From NCBI RefSeq assembly GCF_013423785.1, contig NZ_CP058952.1, positions 1,949,665 to 2,013,664 of the forward strand: 64,000 nucleotides of DNA, read 5' to 3'. Below the pieces are notes generated by a model. That model searched no databases. It saw only the letters and a program-made list of their open reading frames with translations, and was not told where the DNA came from. Below, one piece after another: positions 34,461-42,135 of the stretch. Within the stretch, counting starts at the first letter, position 1; every line of letters starts with the position of its first letter. Made by a program: the position numbers and the translations under genes. This DNA comes from Chitinibacter fontanus. GTDB taxonomy: Bacteria > Pseudomonadota > Gammaproteobacteria > Burkholderiales > Chitinibacteraceae.

Positions 34461-34486
34461 ATGTAGTGTATATATTTTCGCTACAT
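34461..34486. promoter_or_regulatory. 26-bp imperfect palindrome upstream of the ribose operon
   Basis: ATGTAGTG - ten AT-rich bases - CGCTACAT, paired at 7 of 8 positions, five bases before the FNR-type box. Half-sites 18 bp apart centre to centre could take a dimeric regulator on nearly one DNA face. No regulator is identified for it. Confidence 0.35.
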
Positions 34487-34490
34487 GAAT

Positions 34491-34531
34491 TTGATATAAA
34501 TCAATTCGCTGTGCTGATTACGGTTTAGCAT
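34491..34531 (+). promoter_or_regulatory. candidate class II FNR/ANR promoter of the ribose operon
   Basis: TTGAT-ATAA-ATCAA (34491-34504) is a perfect match to the FNR consensus. The -10-like TAGCAT (34526-34531, 4 of 6) begins 35 bases after the box begins, so the box centre is at about -41 from a start near 34538. A -35 hexamer is missing. The geometry is the same as at xfp (2676/2711). Confidence 0.7.
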
Positions 34532-34544
34532 GTGCTCATCGTTA

Positions 34545-34560
34545 GCTAAAACGAGTTAGC
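34545..34560 (+). promoter_or_regulatory. Cra/FruR-like operator of the ribose operon
   Basis: GCTAAAACGAGTTAGC is a near-palindrome with a central CG, as usual for LacI-family sites, and close to the Cra consensus GCTGAAACGNTTCAGC. It lies at about +7 to +22 of the predicted transcript and 17 bases before the rbsK ATG, a repressing position. The FruR-like repressor at the operon end is the natural candidate to bind it. Confidence 0.6.
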
Positions 34561-34577
34561 AAGGTTATGGAGGCGAT

Positions 34578-35480
34578 ATGAATAAGGTATTGGTGGTTGG
34601 CAGTATTAATATGGATCTGGTCGCGCAGGTCGGGCATTACCCGCGCTTGGGGGAGACTTTGCTGGGGAGTGGATTTGCGACCTATCACGGTGGCAAAGGC
34701 GCCAATCAGGCAGTTGCCGCTGCGCGGCTCGGCGCACAAGTTACGATGATTGGCCGCGTGGGTGATGATGCCTTTGGGCGTGAGCTAACAGCCGGATTGC
34801 AAGCCGAAGGCATCAATACCGACTGGGTGAAAACCAGCCCCAATACCGCCAGTGGCATCGCGATGATTACGGTGTCGGACAGTGATAACGCCATTATCGT
34901 AGTGCCCGGTGCCAACGCACATTTAAGCCCCGCCGATATTGAGGCTGCCGAGGCGGCTTTTGAAAGTGCCGATGTGGTGATTGCCCAGCTGGAAACGCCG
35001 TTGGCGAGTATCGAAATGGCTGCGCTATTGGCCAATCGCTATGGCAAACCGTTTATTTTAAATCCTGCCCCAGCAATGCGTTTGCCTGTGAGTTTGCTCG
35101 ATAAAGTAGCGCTGCTAACACCGAATGAATTTGAATTGGGCATGGCGCTAGGCCGGCCTGAAAGTGAATGGCAGCAGGCCTTACAGCAATTGCCCGGCAA
35201 AGTGCTAATGACCGCAGGCGCTGACGGCGCATGGTTTACCGATGCCGCAGGTACTTTGCAGCAGCAAACGAGTTTTAAAGTGACTCCAGTCGATACCACC
35301 GGTGCAGGCGATACCTTTAATGGTGCCTTGGCCGCTTTTTGGGATTTGGGCCTATCCGCCGCCAGCCGCATGGCCTGTGCTGCCGGTGCTTTGTCGGTGA
35401 CCAAAGCCGGTGCGCAAAGCGGCATGCCTACCAAAGCGCAATTGCAGGCGTTTCTCAGTGAACAAGGAGAGGCAGAATGA
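34578..35480 (+). CDS. rbsK: ribokinase
   Basis: Phosphorylates ribose to ribose 5-phosphate in the cytosol. PfkB-family protein of 300 residues with the N-terminal VGSINMDLV, substrate loop GGKGANQAVAAARLG near residue 38-52 and the catalytic/anion-hole motif DTTGAGDTFNG near 241-251. GGAGG precedes the ATG. It is the first gene of the operon here, unlike E. coli (rbsDACBKR), and overlaps rbsD by four bases. Confidence 0.96.
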   Translation: MNKVLVVGSINMDLVAQVGHYPRLGETLLGSGFATYHGGKGANQAVAAARLGAQVTMIGRVGDDAFGRELTAGLQAEGINTDWVKTSPNTASGIAMITVSDSDNAIIVVPGANAHLSPADIEAAEAAFESADVVIAQLETPLASIEMAALLANRYGKPFILNPAPAMRLPVSLLDKVALLTPNEFELGMALGRPESEWQQALQQLPGKVLMTAGADGAWFTDAAGTLQQQTSFKVTPVDTTGAGDTFNGALAAFWDLGLSAASRMACAAGALSVTKAGAQSGMPTKAQLQAFLSEQGEAE

Positions 35481-35875
35481 AAAAGCTAGGTCATCTCAAC
35501 CGTGACATCAGCCGCGTATTGGCGGGCATGGGTCACACCGATTGCATTGTGATTGCCGACTGCGGCCTGCCAATTCCCGATCATGTGGAGTGTATCGACT
35601 TATCACTACAAATCGGTACGCCTTCGTATTTCGCGACGCTAAACAGCATCTTGGCCGATTTTCAGGTGGAACGTGCGGTACTGGCGAGCGAATGCCAAGC
35701 AAAAAATCCCGCCGTGGCCGAGCAGGCTGAGGGTTTGGCACAGCAGGGCGTGCAAATCGAGTATGTACCACACGAACAATTCAAGCAGCTCACCCACCAG
35801 GCCCGCGCGATTATCCGTACCGGAGAAGCCAGCCCTTACGCCAATATCGTGTTGTATTCCGGTGTGATCTTTTAG
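35477..35875 (+). CDS. rbsD: D-ribose pyranase
   Basis: Speeds the pyranose-furanose interconversion of ribose so that ribokinase receives the furanose form. 132 residues, close to the family length of about 139, with LNRDISRVLAGMGHTD bearing catalytic His20, IADCGLPIP and the C-terminal EASPYANIVLYSGVIF. Starts inside the rbsK stop (ATGA) and is followed nine bases later by rbsA with an AGGAG site. Confidence 0.95.
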   Translation: MKKLGHLNRDISRVLAGMGHTDCIVIADCGLPIPDHVECIDLSLQIGTPSYFATLNSILADFQVERAVLASECQAKNPAVAEQAEGLAQQGVQIEYVPHEQFKQLTHQARAIIRTGEASPYANIVLYSGVIF

Positions 35876-35884
35876 GAGCCGAGC

Positions 35885-37360
35885 ATGTTGATCCAAATGA
35901 AAGGCATCAGCAAAGCCTTTGGCCCCGTCCGGGTGCTCGAAGGCGTCGATTTTGCGTTGGAGCGCGGCGAGATTCATGCGCTGATGGGGGAGAACGGCGC
36001 AGGCAAATCAACCTTGATGAAGATCCTGTGCGGGGTGTATCAGGCGGATAGCGGCACCATCGCTGTTGATGGTAAAGATACCCCCATTAAAAATACCAGC
36101 GATGCTGAAAAACATGGCATCGCCATTATTCACCAAGAGCTAAACCTGATCCCGCAATTGTCGGTGATGGAAAACATGTTTTTAGGGCGCGAGCCACGCC
36201 ATTTTGGGGTGATCAACACCATCAAAATGCGCACGCAATGCTTGGAATACCTCAAGCTGCTCGGCATTGAAAACCTCGATCCCGATGTCGAAGCCGGCAC
36301 GCTATCGATTGGCCAGCAGCAAATGGTTGAGATCGCCAAGGCGCTGTCGCTCAATGCGCAAACGCTGATTATGGATGAGCCGACTGCGGCGCTGTCCGAG
36401 CGCGAAACTGAAAAACTGTTTGGCATTATTGCCGATCTGAAATCTCGTGGTGTCGGCATTGTGTATGTCTCGCACCGGATGGAGGAGATTTTCAAAGTCT
36501 GCGACAAAATTTCGGTACTGCGCGATGGCCAATTTGTCGGCGAGCGGGTGATTGCCCACACTGATTTTGACGAAATCGTCCGCATGATGGTCGGCCGCGA
36601 GATTGGCGATCGTTTTCCTGTACGGCAGGCCACGCTAGGCGAAGTGCGACTGAAAGTCAGCGACTTGGCCGATGCGACGATTAGCGGGATTAATTTTGAA
36701 GTACGTGCCGGTGAAGTGCTCGGTATCGCCGGGCTAATGGGCGCGGGTCGCAGTGAAATCCTGAAAACCATTTTTGGCATTAATCGCAAAGTGGCTGGCC
36801 GCGTAGAGCTTGATGGCCAAGCACTGAATGCGACGTCCCCTGCGGAAGCGATTGCTGCCGGAATTGGATTTGTGACTGAAGATCGTAAAAGCCAAGGGCT
36901 GGTGCTGGGCTTGTCGGTGCGCGAAAACGCCACCCTGGCCAATTTGGGCAAATACGCGCGTTTTGGTGTGATTAACCATGCCGAGCAAATGGCGGTGGTG
37001 CAGCGCGAAATCGACCGGATGCACATCCGCACTCGTGACGCCGAGCTGGAAGTGAAATCACTGTCGGGCGGTAATCAACAAAAAGTCGTGTTTGCCAAAT
37101 GGCTGGGTATTGCACCCAAAGTCCTTTTTCTCGATGAGCCTACCCGTGGCGTCGATGTCGGCGGTAAGGCTGAAATCTATCAAATCATTAATGAATTAGC
37201 GCAGTCAGGCGTGGCGATTGTGATGGTGTCATCCGAATTGCCGGAAGTCTTGGCCATGAGTGATCGCGTATTGGTGATGCATCAGGGAACACAGGCTGGG
37301 ATTTTCAGCCAGCCCGATGCTGAAACCGTAATGACTGCTGCAACTGGAGGTTTGAAATGA
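35885..37360 (+). CDS. rbsA: ribose ABC transporter ATP-binding protein
   Basis: Double ABC ATPase of 491 residues energising ribose import. The first cassette has Walker A GENGAGKST near residue 36, signature LSIGQQQMVEIAKAL and Walker B TLIMDEPTAAL; the second has a degenerate Walker A (GLMGAGRSEIL), signature LSGGNQQKV and Walker B VLFLDEPTRGVD. This paired pattern is typical of RbsA/MglA/XylG. Its stop overlaps the rbsC start by four bases. Confidence 0.96.
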   Translation: MLIQMKGISKAFGPVRVLEGVDFALERGEIHALMGENGAGKSTLMKILCGVYQADSGTIAVDGKDTPIKNTSDAEKHGIAIIHQELNLIPQLSVMENMFLGREPRHFGVINTIKMRTQCLEYLKLLGIENLDPDVEAGTLSIGQQQMVEIAKALSLNAQTLIMDEPTAALSERETEKLFGIIADLKSRGVGIVYVSHRMEEIFKVCDKISVLRDGQFVGERVIAHTDFDEIVRMMVGREIGDRFPVRQATLGEVRLKVSDLADATISGINFEVRAGEVLGIAGLMGAGRSEILKTIFGINRKVAGRVELDGQALNATSPAEAIAAGIGFVTEDRKSQGLVLGLSVRENATLANLGKYARFGVINHAEQMAVVQREIDRMHIRTRDAELEVKSLSGGNQQKVVFAKWLGIAPKVLFLDEPTRGVDVGGKAEIYQIINELAQSGVAIVMVSSELPEVLAMSDRVLVMHQGTQAGIFSQPDAETVMTAATGGLK

Positions 37361-38295
37361 ACGTACAACAGAAAGCAACGTTGCAAAAATTAGGGCCATT
37401 TATTGCCTTATTGGTACTGGCCGCTGGCTTGGCGATTACTAGCCCTGATTTTCTAACGGTAGGTAATTTATTGAATGTATTCCGCCAAGTTTCGATCAAT
37501 GCGCTGATTGCCTTTGGGATGACGCTGGTGATTTTGCTGGGCGGGATTGATTTGTCGGTAGGCTCGATTTTGGCGCTGTCTTCAGTGGTGACCGCCTTAA
37601 TGCTCAGCCATGGTGTCGATCCGGTGGTGGCGACCAGTGTGGGTATTCTGGCCGGTGCCGGGATGGGGATGGTCAATGGCCTGATTATTAGTAAAGGCAA
37701 AGTTGCGCCGTTTATTGCGACCTTGGGCACGATGACGATTTTGCGCGGTTTGTCGCTGGTGTTTTCCGAAGGCCGCCCAATTACGGGTCTGAATAGCGAC
37801 TTTTTCGCCATGCTTGGCGGTGGCTATGTGGCAGGCTTTATCCCCGTGCCAGTCATTCTGATGTTGGTGATGTTTGCCGTGTTCTGGTTTGTGCTCAAAC
37901 GCACCGTATTTGGTCGCCATGTGTATGCCGTCGGTGGCAATGAAGAAGCGGCGGCCTTGTCGGGCATTAAAACTGATCGCATCAAAATCTGGGTGTACAC
38001 GCTATCGGGCGCAATGGCCGCTACTGCCGGGATGATTCTGACTTCACGCCTCAATTCAGCTCAGCCGACGGCCGGGACTGGCTATGAGCTGGATGCAATT
38101 GCAGCGGTGGTGCTCGGCGGTACGAGCCTGACCGGTGGCCGTGGCTGGATTTTCGGTACCTTGGTTGGCGCCTTGCTGATCGGGATTTTGAACAATGGCT
38201 TAAATCTGTTGGGCGTGTCGTCGTTCTACCAGCAGGTGATTAAAGGCGTTGTGATTTTGCTGGCCGTATTACTTGATCGTGCCAACAAAAAGTAA
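37357..38295 (+). CDS. rbsC: ribose ABC transporter permease
   Basis: 312-residue inner-membrane permease, eight to ten spans, of the BPD_transp_2 family. The segments ISINALIAFGMTLVILLGGIDLSVGSIL and GTSLTGGRGWIFGTLVGALLIGILNNGLNLLGVSSFYQQV are hallmark RbsC regions, the second being near the ATPase contact. Translated by coupling to rbsA. A 99-base gap with a stem-loop separates it from rbsB. Confidence 0.96.
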   Translation: MNVQQKATLQKLGPFIALLVLAAGLAITSPDFLTVGNLLNVFRQVSINALIAFGMTLVILLGGIDLSVGSILALSSVVTALMLSHGVDPVVATSVGILAGAGMGMVNGLIISKGKVAPFIATLGTMTILRGLSLVFSEGRPITGLNSDFFAMLGGGYVAGFIPVPVILMLVMFAVFWFVLKRTVFGRHVYAVGGNEEAAALSGIKTDRIKIWVYTLSGAMAATAGMILTSRLNSAQPTAGTGYELDAIAAVVLGGTSLTGGRGWIFGTLVGALLIGILNNGLNLLGVSSFYQQVIKGVVILLAVLLDRANKK

Positions 38296-38328
38296 GTCGT
38301 TCGTGTTGTTAGATGTAGTAAACCAATA

Positions 38329-38363
38329 GCCGCCGGCGCCATTCTTAGCCGGCTACTGGCGGC
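38329..38363 (+). other. intercistronic stem-loop between rbsC and rbsB
   Basis: GCCGCC (38329-38334) pairs with GGCGGC (38358-38363); an alternative inner stem is CCGGC/GCCGG. No T-tract. Probably an RNA processing or stability element that raises rbsB message over upstream genes. Confidence 0.5.
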
Positions 38364-38394
38364 CTCTTGTTGATATGCCTGATTGGAGTCAGAT

Positions 38395-39324
38395 ATGAAA
38401 CGCGTACTTTCACCACTATTGATTGGTCTGTTGGCTACAGGGCTGATCGCATGTTCAAAGCAAGGCCCAGACACGCAAGTTGCGGTTGAGCCGACCGCTG
38501 TTGCTGGTCAGCTCAGTGTGGGCTTGGCTATTTCAACCCAAAATAACCCGTTCTTTGTCGCTTTGCGTGATGGCGCAGATGCCGAGGCCAAAGCGCAGGG
38601 CGTGAAGTTGATCACCGTTGATGCGCAGGATGATTCAGCCAAACAAATCTCGAACATCGAAGATTTGATCCAGAAAAAAGTGCAGGTGATTTTGATCAAC
38701 CCTGCTGATTCGGATGCGGTAGCTGGTGTAGTAAAAGAAGCCGTTAAAGCTGGGATTAAAGTGGTATCGCTCGATCGTAGCGTGAATGGCGCTGAAGTGA
38801 GTGCCCACATTGCTTCGGATAACGTAGCGGGTGGCAAAATGGCTGCTGAGTTCTTAATGGAAAAAATCGGCGGCAAAGGCAATATCGTTGAGCTGGAAGG
38901 CATCCCGGGCTCATCGGCCGCGCGTGAACGTGGCCAAGGCTTCCACGCTATCGTTGATGGCAAAGCAGACCTCAAACTAGTCGCCAAACAAGCGGCTGAT
39001 TTTGACCGTGCTAAAGGCTTGTCGGTAATGGAAAATATCCTGCAAGGCAATAAAGACGTTAAAGGCGTATTTGCACATAACGACGAAATGGCCTTGGGCG
39101 CATTTAAAGCGATCGAAGCGGCTGGCCTGAAAAATGTCGTGGTGGTGGGTTTTGATGCCACACCAGATGCGGTAAAAGCGGTTAAAGCTGGTCAACTGGC
39201 GGCAACGGTGCAACAAAAACCTGAGCTAATCGGTAAAATGGGCGTAGATACCGCGATCAAATTAGGCAAAGGTGAGGCCGTCGATAAATTTATCCCCGTG
39301 CCTTTGGATCTGGTAAAACAATAA
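38395..39324 (+). CDS. rbsB: ribose-binding protein, predicted lipoprotein
   Basis: 309-residue type I periplasmic binding protein (RbsB/Peripla_BP_4). The core is standard: VGLAISTQNNPFFVALRDGAD, LINPADSDAVAGVV, VVSLDRSVNGAEVSAHIASDN, ELEGIPGSSAARERGQGF, FAHNDEMALGAF. Unlike E. coli RbsB, its signal peptide ends in a lipobox (TGLIAC, Cys20-22 region), so it should be lipid-anchored rather than free in the periplasm. ATG 38395 is used; the frame opens at 38383. A strong terminator follows. Confidence 0.95.
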   Translation: MKRVLSPLLIGLLATGLIACSKQGPDTQVAVEPTAVAGQLSVGLAISTQNNPFFVALRDGADAEAKAQGVKLITVDAQDDSAKQISNIEDLIQKKVQVILINPADSDAVAGVVKEAVKAGIKVVSLDRSVNGAEVSAHIASDNVAGGKMAAEFLMEKIGGKGNIVELEGIPGSSAARERGQGFHAIVDGKADLKLVAKQAADFDRAKGLSVMENILQGNKDVKGVFAHNDEMALGAFKAIEAAGLKNVVVVGFDATPDAVKAVKAGQLAATVQQKPELIGKMGVDTAIKLGKGEAVDKFIPVPLDLVKQ

Positions 39325-39349
39325 GCACGGTTATCGACTGAGATCGACA

Positions 39350-39386
39350 GCCGGTGCCACGAGATTGTTGGCACCGGCTTTTTTAT
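39350..39386 (+). terminator. terminator between rbsB and rbsR
   Basis: Perfect 10-bp stem GCCGGTGCCA/TGGCACCGGC with a nine-base loop and TTTTTTATTT. The rbsR ribosome site begins within a few bases of its end. Confidence 0.85.
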
Positions 39387-39397
39387 TTGGAGCAGGC

Positions 39398-40429
39398 ATG
39401 AGTGCCTATCAACGCTTAACGATTGCCGATATTGCCGAATTGGCAGGGGTATCAAAAACCACTGCCAGCATGATTTTGAATGGCCGCGCCGAGCAATATA
39501 GGATTGCCGCGGCAACGGTCGCTCGTGTGCAGCAGGTGGCGGCTGAGCATCATTTTCAGCCCTCAGCTTCGGCGCGGTTATTACGCTCGCGGCGCAGCGG
39601 TACGCTGGGCTTGGTGATTCCTGAGCTAACTAACTTTGCCCATGCGATGTTGGCACAAATGCTGGAGCCAATTTGTCGTGAAGCGGGTTTTCAGTTGTTT
39701 GTGGTCAGCAGCAATGACGATGCCGAAATGGAAGTCAAAGCCGTTGAGCAACTACTGGCGCGGCAAGTTGATGGCCTGATGCTGGTTCCCTGTACCAATA
39801 ATGCCAAGCTCTACGCCAAATGGGCCAAGCGGATGCCGCTGGTGCTGGTTGATCGGCGGGTGATTGGCAGTCAGCTCCCGTTTGTGGTGACCGATGCCGA
39901 AACGCCTGTATGTGAGTTAATCAGCCGTACCTTGGCGCAAGGTGTGCGAGAGATCGCCTATTTTGGTGGTTTGCGTGATTTATCGCCCAGTGTGGATCGT
40001 TTGGCTGGTTTTCAACAAGCTTGGCAAGCACAAGGCTTGGAGGCTAATCCGGCCCTGATCAAGCATCGCGATTACCATCAGCACAGTGGTTTTGCGATGA
40101 TGAATGAGTGTTATGAACAGCTCGGGCGCTATCCCGAGGCGCTGTTTGTCGCGTCGATTTCATTGCTGGAGGGCGCATTGGAATTTATGAATAAGCACGA
40201 TCGCTTTAAAACCGCGCCGCGTTATTTGATGAGTTTTGACGATCATAGCCTGCTCGATTGTATGCCACGCCCGATCAATACTGTGGTGCAAGACAGCGCA
40301 CAACTGGCGCGTCACAGCTTGGATCGAATTGTGGCGCTGCTCGCTGGCCAGAGTGTGCAATCGGTGTGGGTGCCCGCTCGGCTACATTGGCGGCAAGATC
40401 TTGCGTCATCGGCGGGTGAATCTGCGTAA
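39398..40429 (+). CDS. rbsR: LacI/FruR-type repressor of the ribose operon
   Basis: 343 residues. An N-terminal LacI HTH (LTIADIAELAGVSKTTASMILNGR, residues 6-30) with a FruR/Cra-style hinge (QYRIAAATVARVQQVAAEHHFQPSASARLLR) is followed by a periplasmic-binding-like effector domain (GTLGLVIPELTNFAHAML ... SFDDHSLLDCMPRPINTVVQD). It is named from position at the end of the rbs genes; the HTH type matches the Cra-like operator at 34545. The start ATG 39398 follows GGAGCAGG; the frame opens at 39365. Confidence 0.88.
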   Translation: MSAYQRLTIADIAELAGVSKTTASMILNGRAEQYRIAAATVARVQQVAAEHHFQPSASARLLRSRRSGTLGLVIPELTNFAHAMLAQMLEPICREAGFQLFVVSSNDDAEMEVKAVEQLLARQVDGLMLVPCTNNAKLYAKWAKRMPLVLVDRRVIGSQLPFVVTDAETPVCELISRTLAQGVREIAYFGGLRDLSPSVDRLAGFQQAWQAQGLEANPALIKHRDYHQHSGFAMMNECYEQLGRYPEALFVASISLLEGALEFMNKHDRFKTAPRYLMSFDDHSLLDCMPRPINTVVQDSAQLARHSLDRIVALLAGQSVQSVWVPARLHWRQDLASSAGESA

Positions 40430-40468
40430 AATAGCCCTGACTTTTATTCATTAAGTAGGCTCGTGCTT

Positions 40469-40816
40469 ATGGCAACCCGTATTTTATTGATTCAGCTGCA
40501 ACCGCATTTAGTGCCCACACTGGACGAAGCCAAAGCGCGTGCTGCGCTAGCGGCCTTTGCCGAGCAGCCGCTGGTGACCGGCCATCGCGTCACCGAAGGC
40601 AATGAAAACGGCGCATTTATCAATTTTGAATACAAAACCAATGATCTGGCCGCGCTCTGGCATGAATGCAAGGAACGGATTTACCAAAACTCTTTGCTTG
40701 CGTTTCAATTGCAGCGCGCCACGATGGCGATTGCGCAGGGCGATGATGGCTGGGAAGATTGCTTGTTACTGCATCATTTTGACCCAGCCACCGAAGTGGA
40801 TGAATTTCTCGACTAA
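40469..40816 (+). CDS. hypothetical 115-residue protein
   Basis: Not a recognised family. An alpha/beta protein with a hydrophobic first strand (MATRILLIQLQPHLVPTL), a helix (AKARAALAAFAEQP), FINFEYKTNDLAALWHECKERIYQNSLLAFQLQ and an acidic tail ending DEFLD. No export signal. AAGTAGG lies nine bases before ATG 40469. It sits between rbsR and ppiC with a terminator after it, probably its own unit. Confidence 0.6.
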   Translation: MATRILLIQLQPHLVPTLDEAKARAALAAFAEQPLVTGHRVTEGNENGAFINFEYKTNDLAALWHECKERIYQNSLLAFQLQRATMAIAQGDDGWEDCLLLHHFDPATEVDEFLD

Positions 40817-40869
40817 TTCGCTCGGGCTCGCTTGAAAAATCACACCGCGGCCACGACCTAAGTAGCAGT

Positions 40870-40896
40870 AGGCGATGCAATAGTCGCCTTTTTTAT
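40870..40896 (+). terminator. terminator before ppiC
   Basis: Stem AGGCGA/TCGCCT around TGCAATAG, then six T's. Confidence 0.75.
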
Positions 40897-40917
40897 TGTT
40901 TAAAATTGGAGTTTCCC

Positions 40918-41196
40918 ATGGTTCAAGCCACTGCCAGCCACTTGCTTGTTAGCACTGAAGCACAATGTATCGCTCTGAAAGAGCAAATTGCTGCTGGTGC
41001 AGATTTCGCGGCTGTTGCCAAAGAGCATTCAAGCTGCCCGTCGGGCGCACAAGGCGGCGCATTGGGCTCGTTTGGCCCAGGCATGATGGTGCCAGAATTT
41101 GATAAAGTGGTTTTCAGCGCGCCACTGAACGAAGTACAAGGCCCGGTAAAAACACAATTTGGCTACCATTTGCTGGTAGTAACTAGCCGCGGTTAA
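40918..41196 (+). CDS. ppiC: parvulin-type peptidyl-prolyl isomerase
   Basis: Small cytosolic cis-trans prolyl isomerase. 92 residues, as in E. coli PpiC (93), all in one parvulin domain: ASHLLVSTEAQC, AGADFAAVAKEHSSCPSGAQGGALG, MVPEFDKVVF and VKTQFGYHLLVV. Active-site residues His8, Cys40 region and the final His are in place. GGAG stands before ATG 40918. Followed by a long inverted repeat shared with the converging beta-lactamase. Confidence 0.93.
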   Translation: MVQATASHLLVSTEAQCIALKEQIAAGADFAAVAKEHSSCPSGAQGGALGSFGPGMMVPEFDKVVFSAPLNEVQGPVKTQFGYHLLVVTSRG

Positions 41197-41220
41197 TTGA
41201 TTGCCATGATTTAGTTTTCT

Positions 41221-41275
41221 ATGGGGTATTTCTTTCTAGCTCATGTTTAAAATGACTTAGAAAGAAATACCCCAT
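41221..41275. repeat. 18-bp perfect inverted repeat between convergent genes
   Basis: ATGGGGTATTTCTTTCTA (41221-41238) and its exact complement (41258-41275) enclose a 19-base loop with four more pairs inside. Lies between ppiC and the beta-lactamase stop; no T-tract longer than three. Much longer than the usual terminator stem. Confidence 0.75.
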
Positions 41276-42058
41276 TTACTTGAGTAGTCCATATAGCCGT
41301 AGATTCGCCTTGGCAATCTCTAGCCGCAGCGGCAAATCTTTTGCATCGGGCACATCCATATTCAGCGCAAAGCTATAGATTTTCCCGCCTTGCTCAACCC
41401 AGCCGACAAACCAGCCAATTGATGGTGGCTTGCTGCCGGTCCAGCCGGTTTTGCCATACAACACCCAATCTTTACCGCGTTCCAGCTCACTAATTTCGCG
41501 TACCGCGGCCTGCCCTTTGGCCGAAAACGGCAGTTTACCTTGTGCAAGTTTGGCTAAAAATTGGCTTTGTTCTATCGCGCTGATTTGCAATGAGCCATTA
41601 ATCCAGAATTGGTCAACTGCATTACCAATGTTGGCATTGCCGTATTGCAGCCGGCTGAGTTGGCGCTGCATTTCAACCGCGCCCACTTTGCGTGCCAGCT
41701 GCTGATAAGCGGGCAAATTAGACACCTTAATCGCTTCGCGCAGCCCCATATCGTGTTCCCAGCTTTTTAGGTATTTGGGCTGGCCATCATGGTGATAAAA
41801 CACCTCGTCAACACTGCTGACAGCGCCGGTTTCCAGACCGATCAGGCTATTGGGGATTTTGAAGGTGGAGGCCGGCGAGAATCGTTGCGCTGCGCGCTCA
41901 GGGTTATGCCCAATCCAGCGTTGTTGGCTGATGTCATACAGCACAAAAGTGCCAGTACGCTCGCCAAATGCTTTGGCCATCGCGGGCGAGGTTTCCAGCT
42001 CAACGGCATGAGCCATGGTGCTGAGTAAACAAAATAATAGCGTGAAAAGTCGCAGCAT
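41276..42058 (-). CDS. class D (OXA-type) beta-lactamase
   Basis: Periplasmic serine hydrolase of beta-lactams. 260 residues with a signal peptide (1-18, ...MAHA). The active-site set is complete: S64-T-F-K67 (PASTFKIPNSLIGLETG), the SxV-box as SNL, YGN (LQYGNANIG), the FWINGSLQIS segment and K-T-G (YGKTGW). It looks like an intrinsic chromosomal enzyme: no integron, transposon or regulator adjoins it. The spectrum (penicillinase, oxacillinase, carbapenemase) cannot be read off. ATG 42058 follows GGACGAGC; the frame opens at 42076. Confidence 0.93.
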   Translation of the reverse strand: MLRLFTLLFCLLSTMAHAVELETSPAMAKAFGERTGTFVLYDISQQRWIGHNPERAAQRFSPASTFKIPNSLIGLETGAVSSVDEVFYHHDGQPKYLKSWEHDMGLREAIKVSNLPAYQQLARKVGAVEMQRQLSRLQYGNANIGNAVDQFWINGSLQISAIEQSQFLAKLAQGKLPFSAKGQAAVREISELERGKDWVLYGKTGWTGSKPPSIGWFVGWVEQGGKIYSFALNMDVPDAKDLPLRLEIAKANLRLYGLLK

Positions 42059-42135
42059 CGCTCGTCCGGCAGCCAATTAAAACGCCATTTTGCCTGAGCT
42101 TACCGGCAGCGCAGTCGGTAATAATGCCGCCTCGT

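Noticed and set aside
34801-35434. Ala/Ser-rich minus-strand frames opposite rbsK
   Set aside because: Shadows of rbsK; no start signals.
36130-37032. Serine-rich 300-codon minus-strand frame opposite rbsA
   Set aside because: Antisense shadow of a clear double-ABC ATPase; composition (Ser, Arg, Ile) typical of such shadows and no ribosome site.
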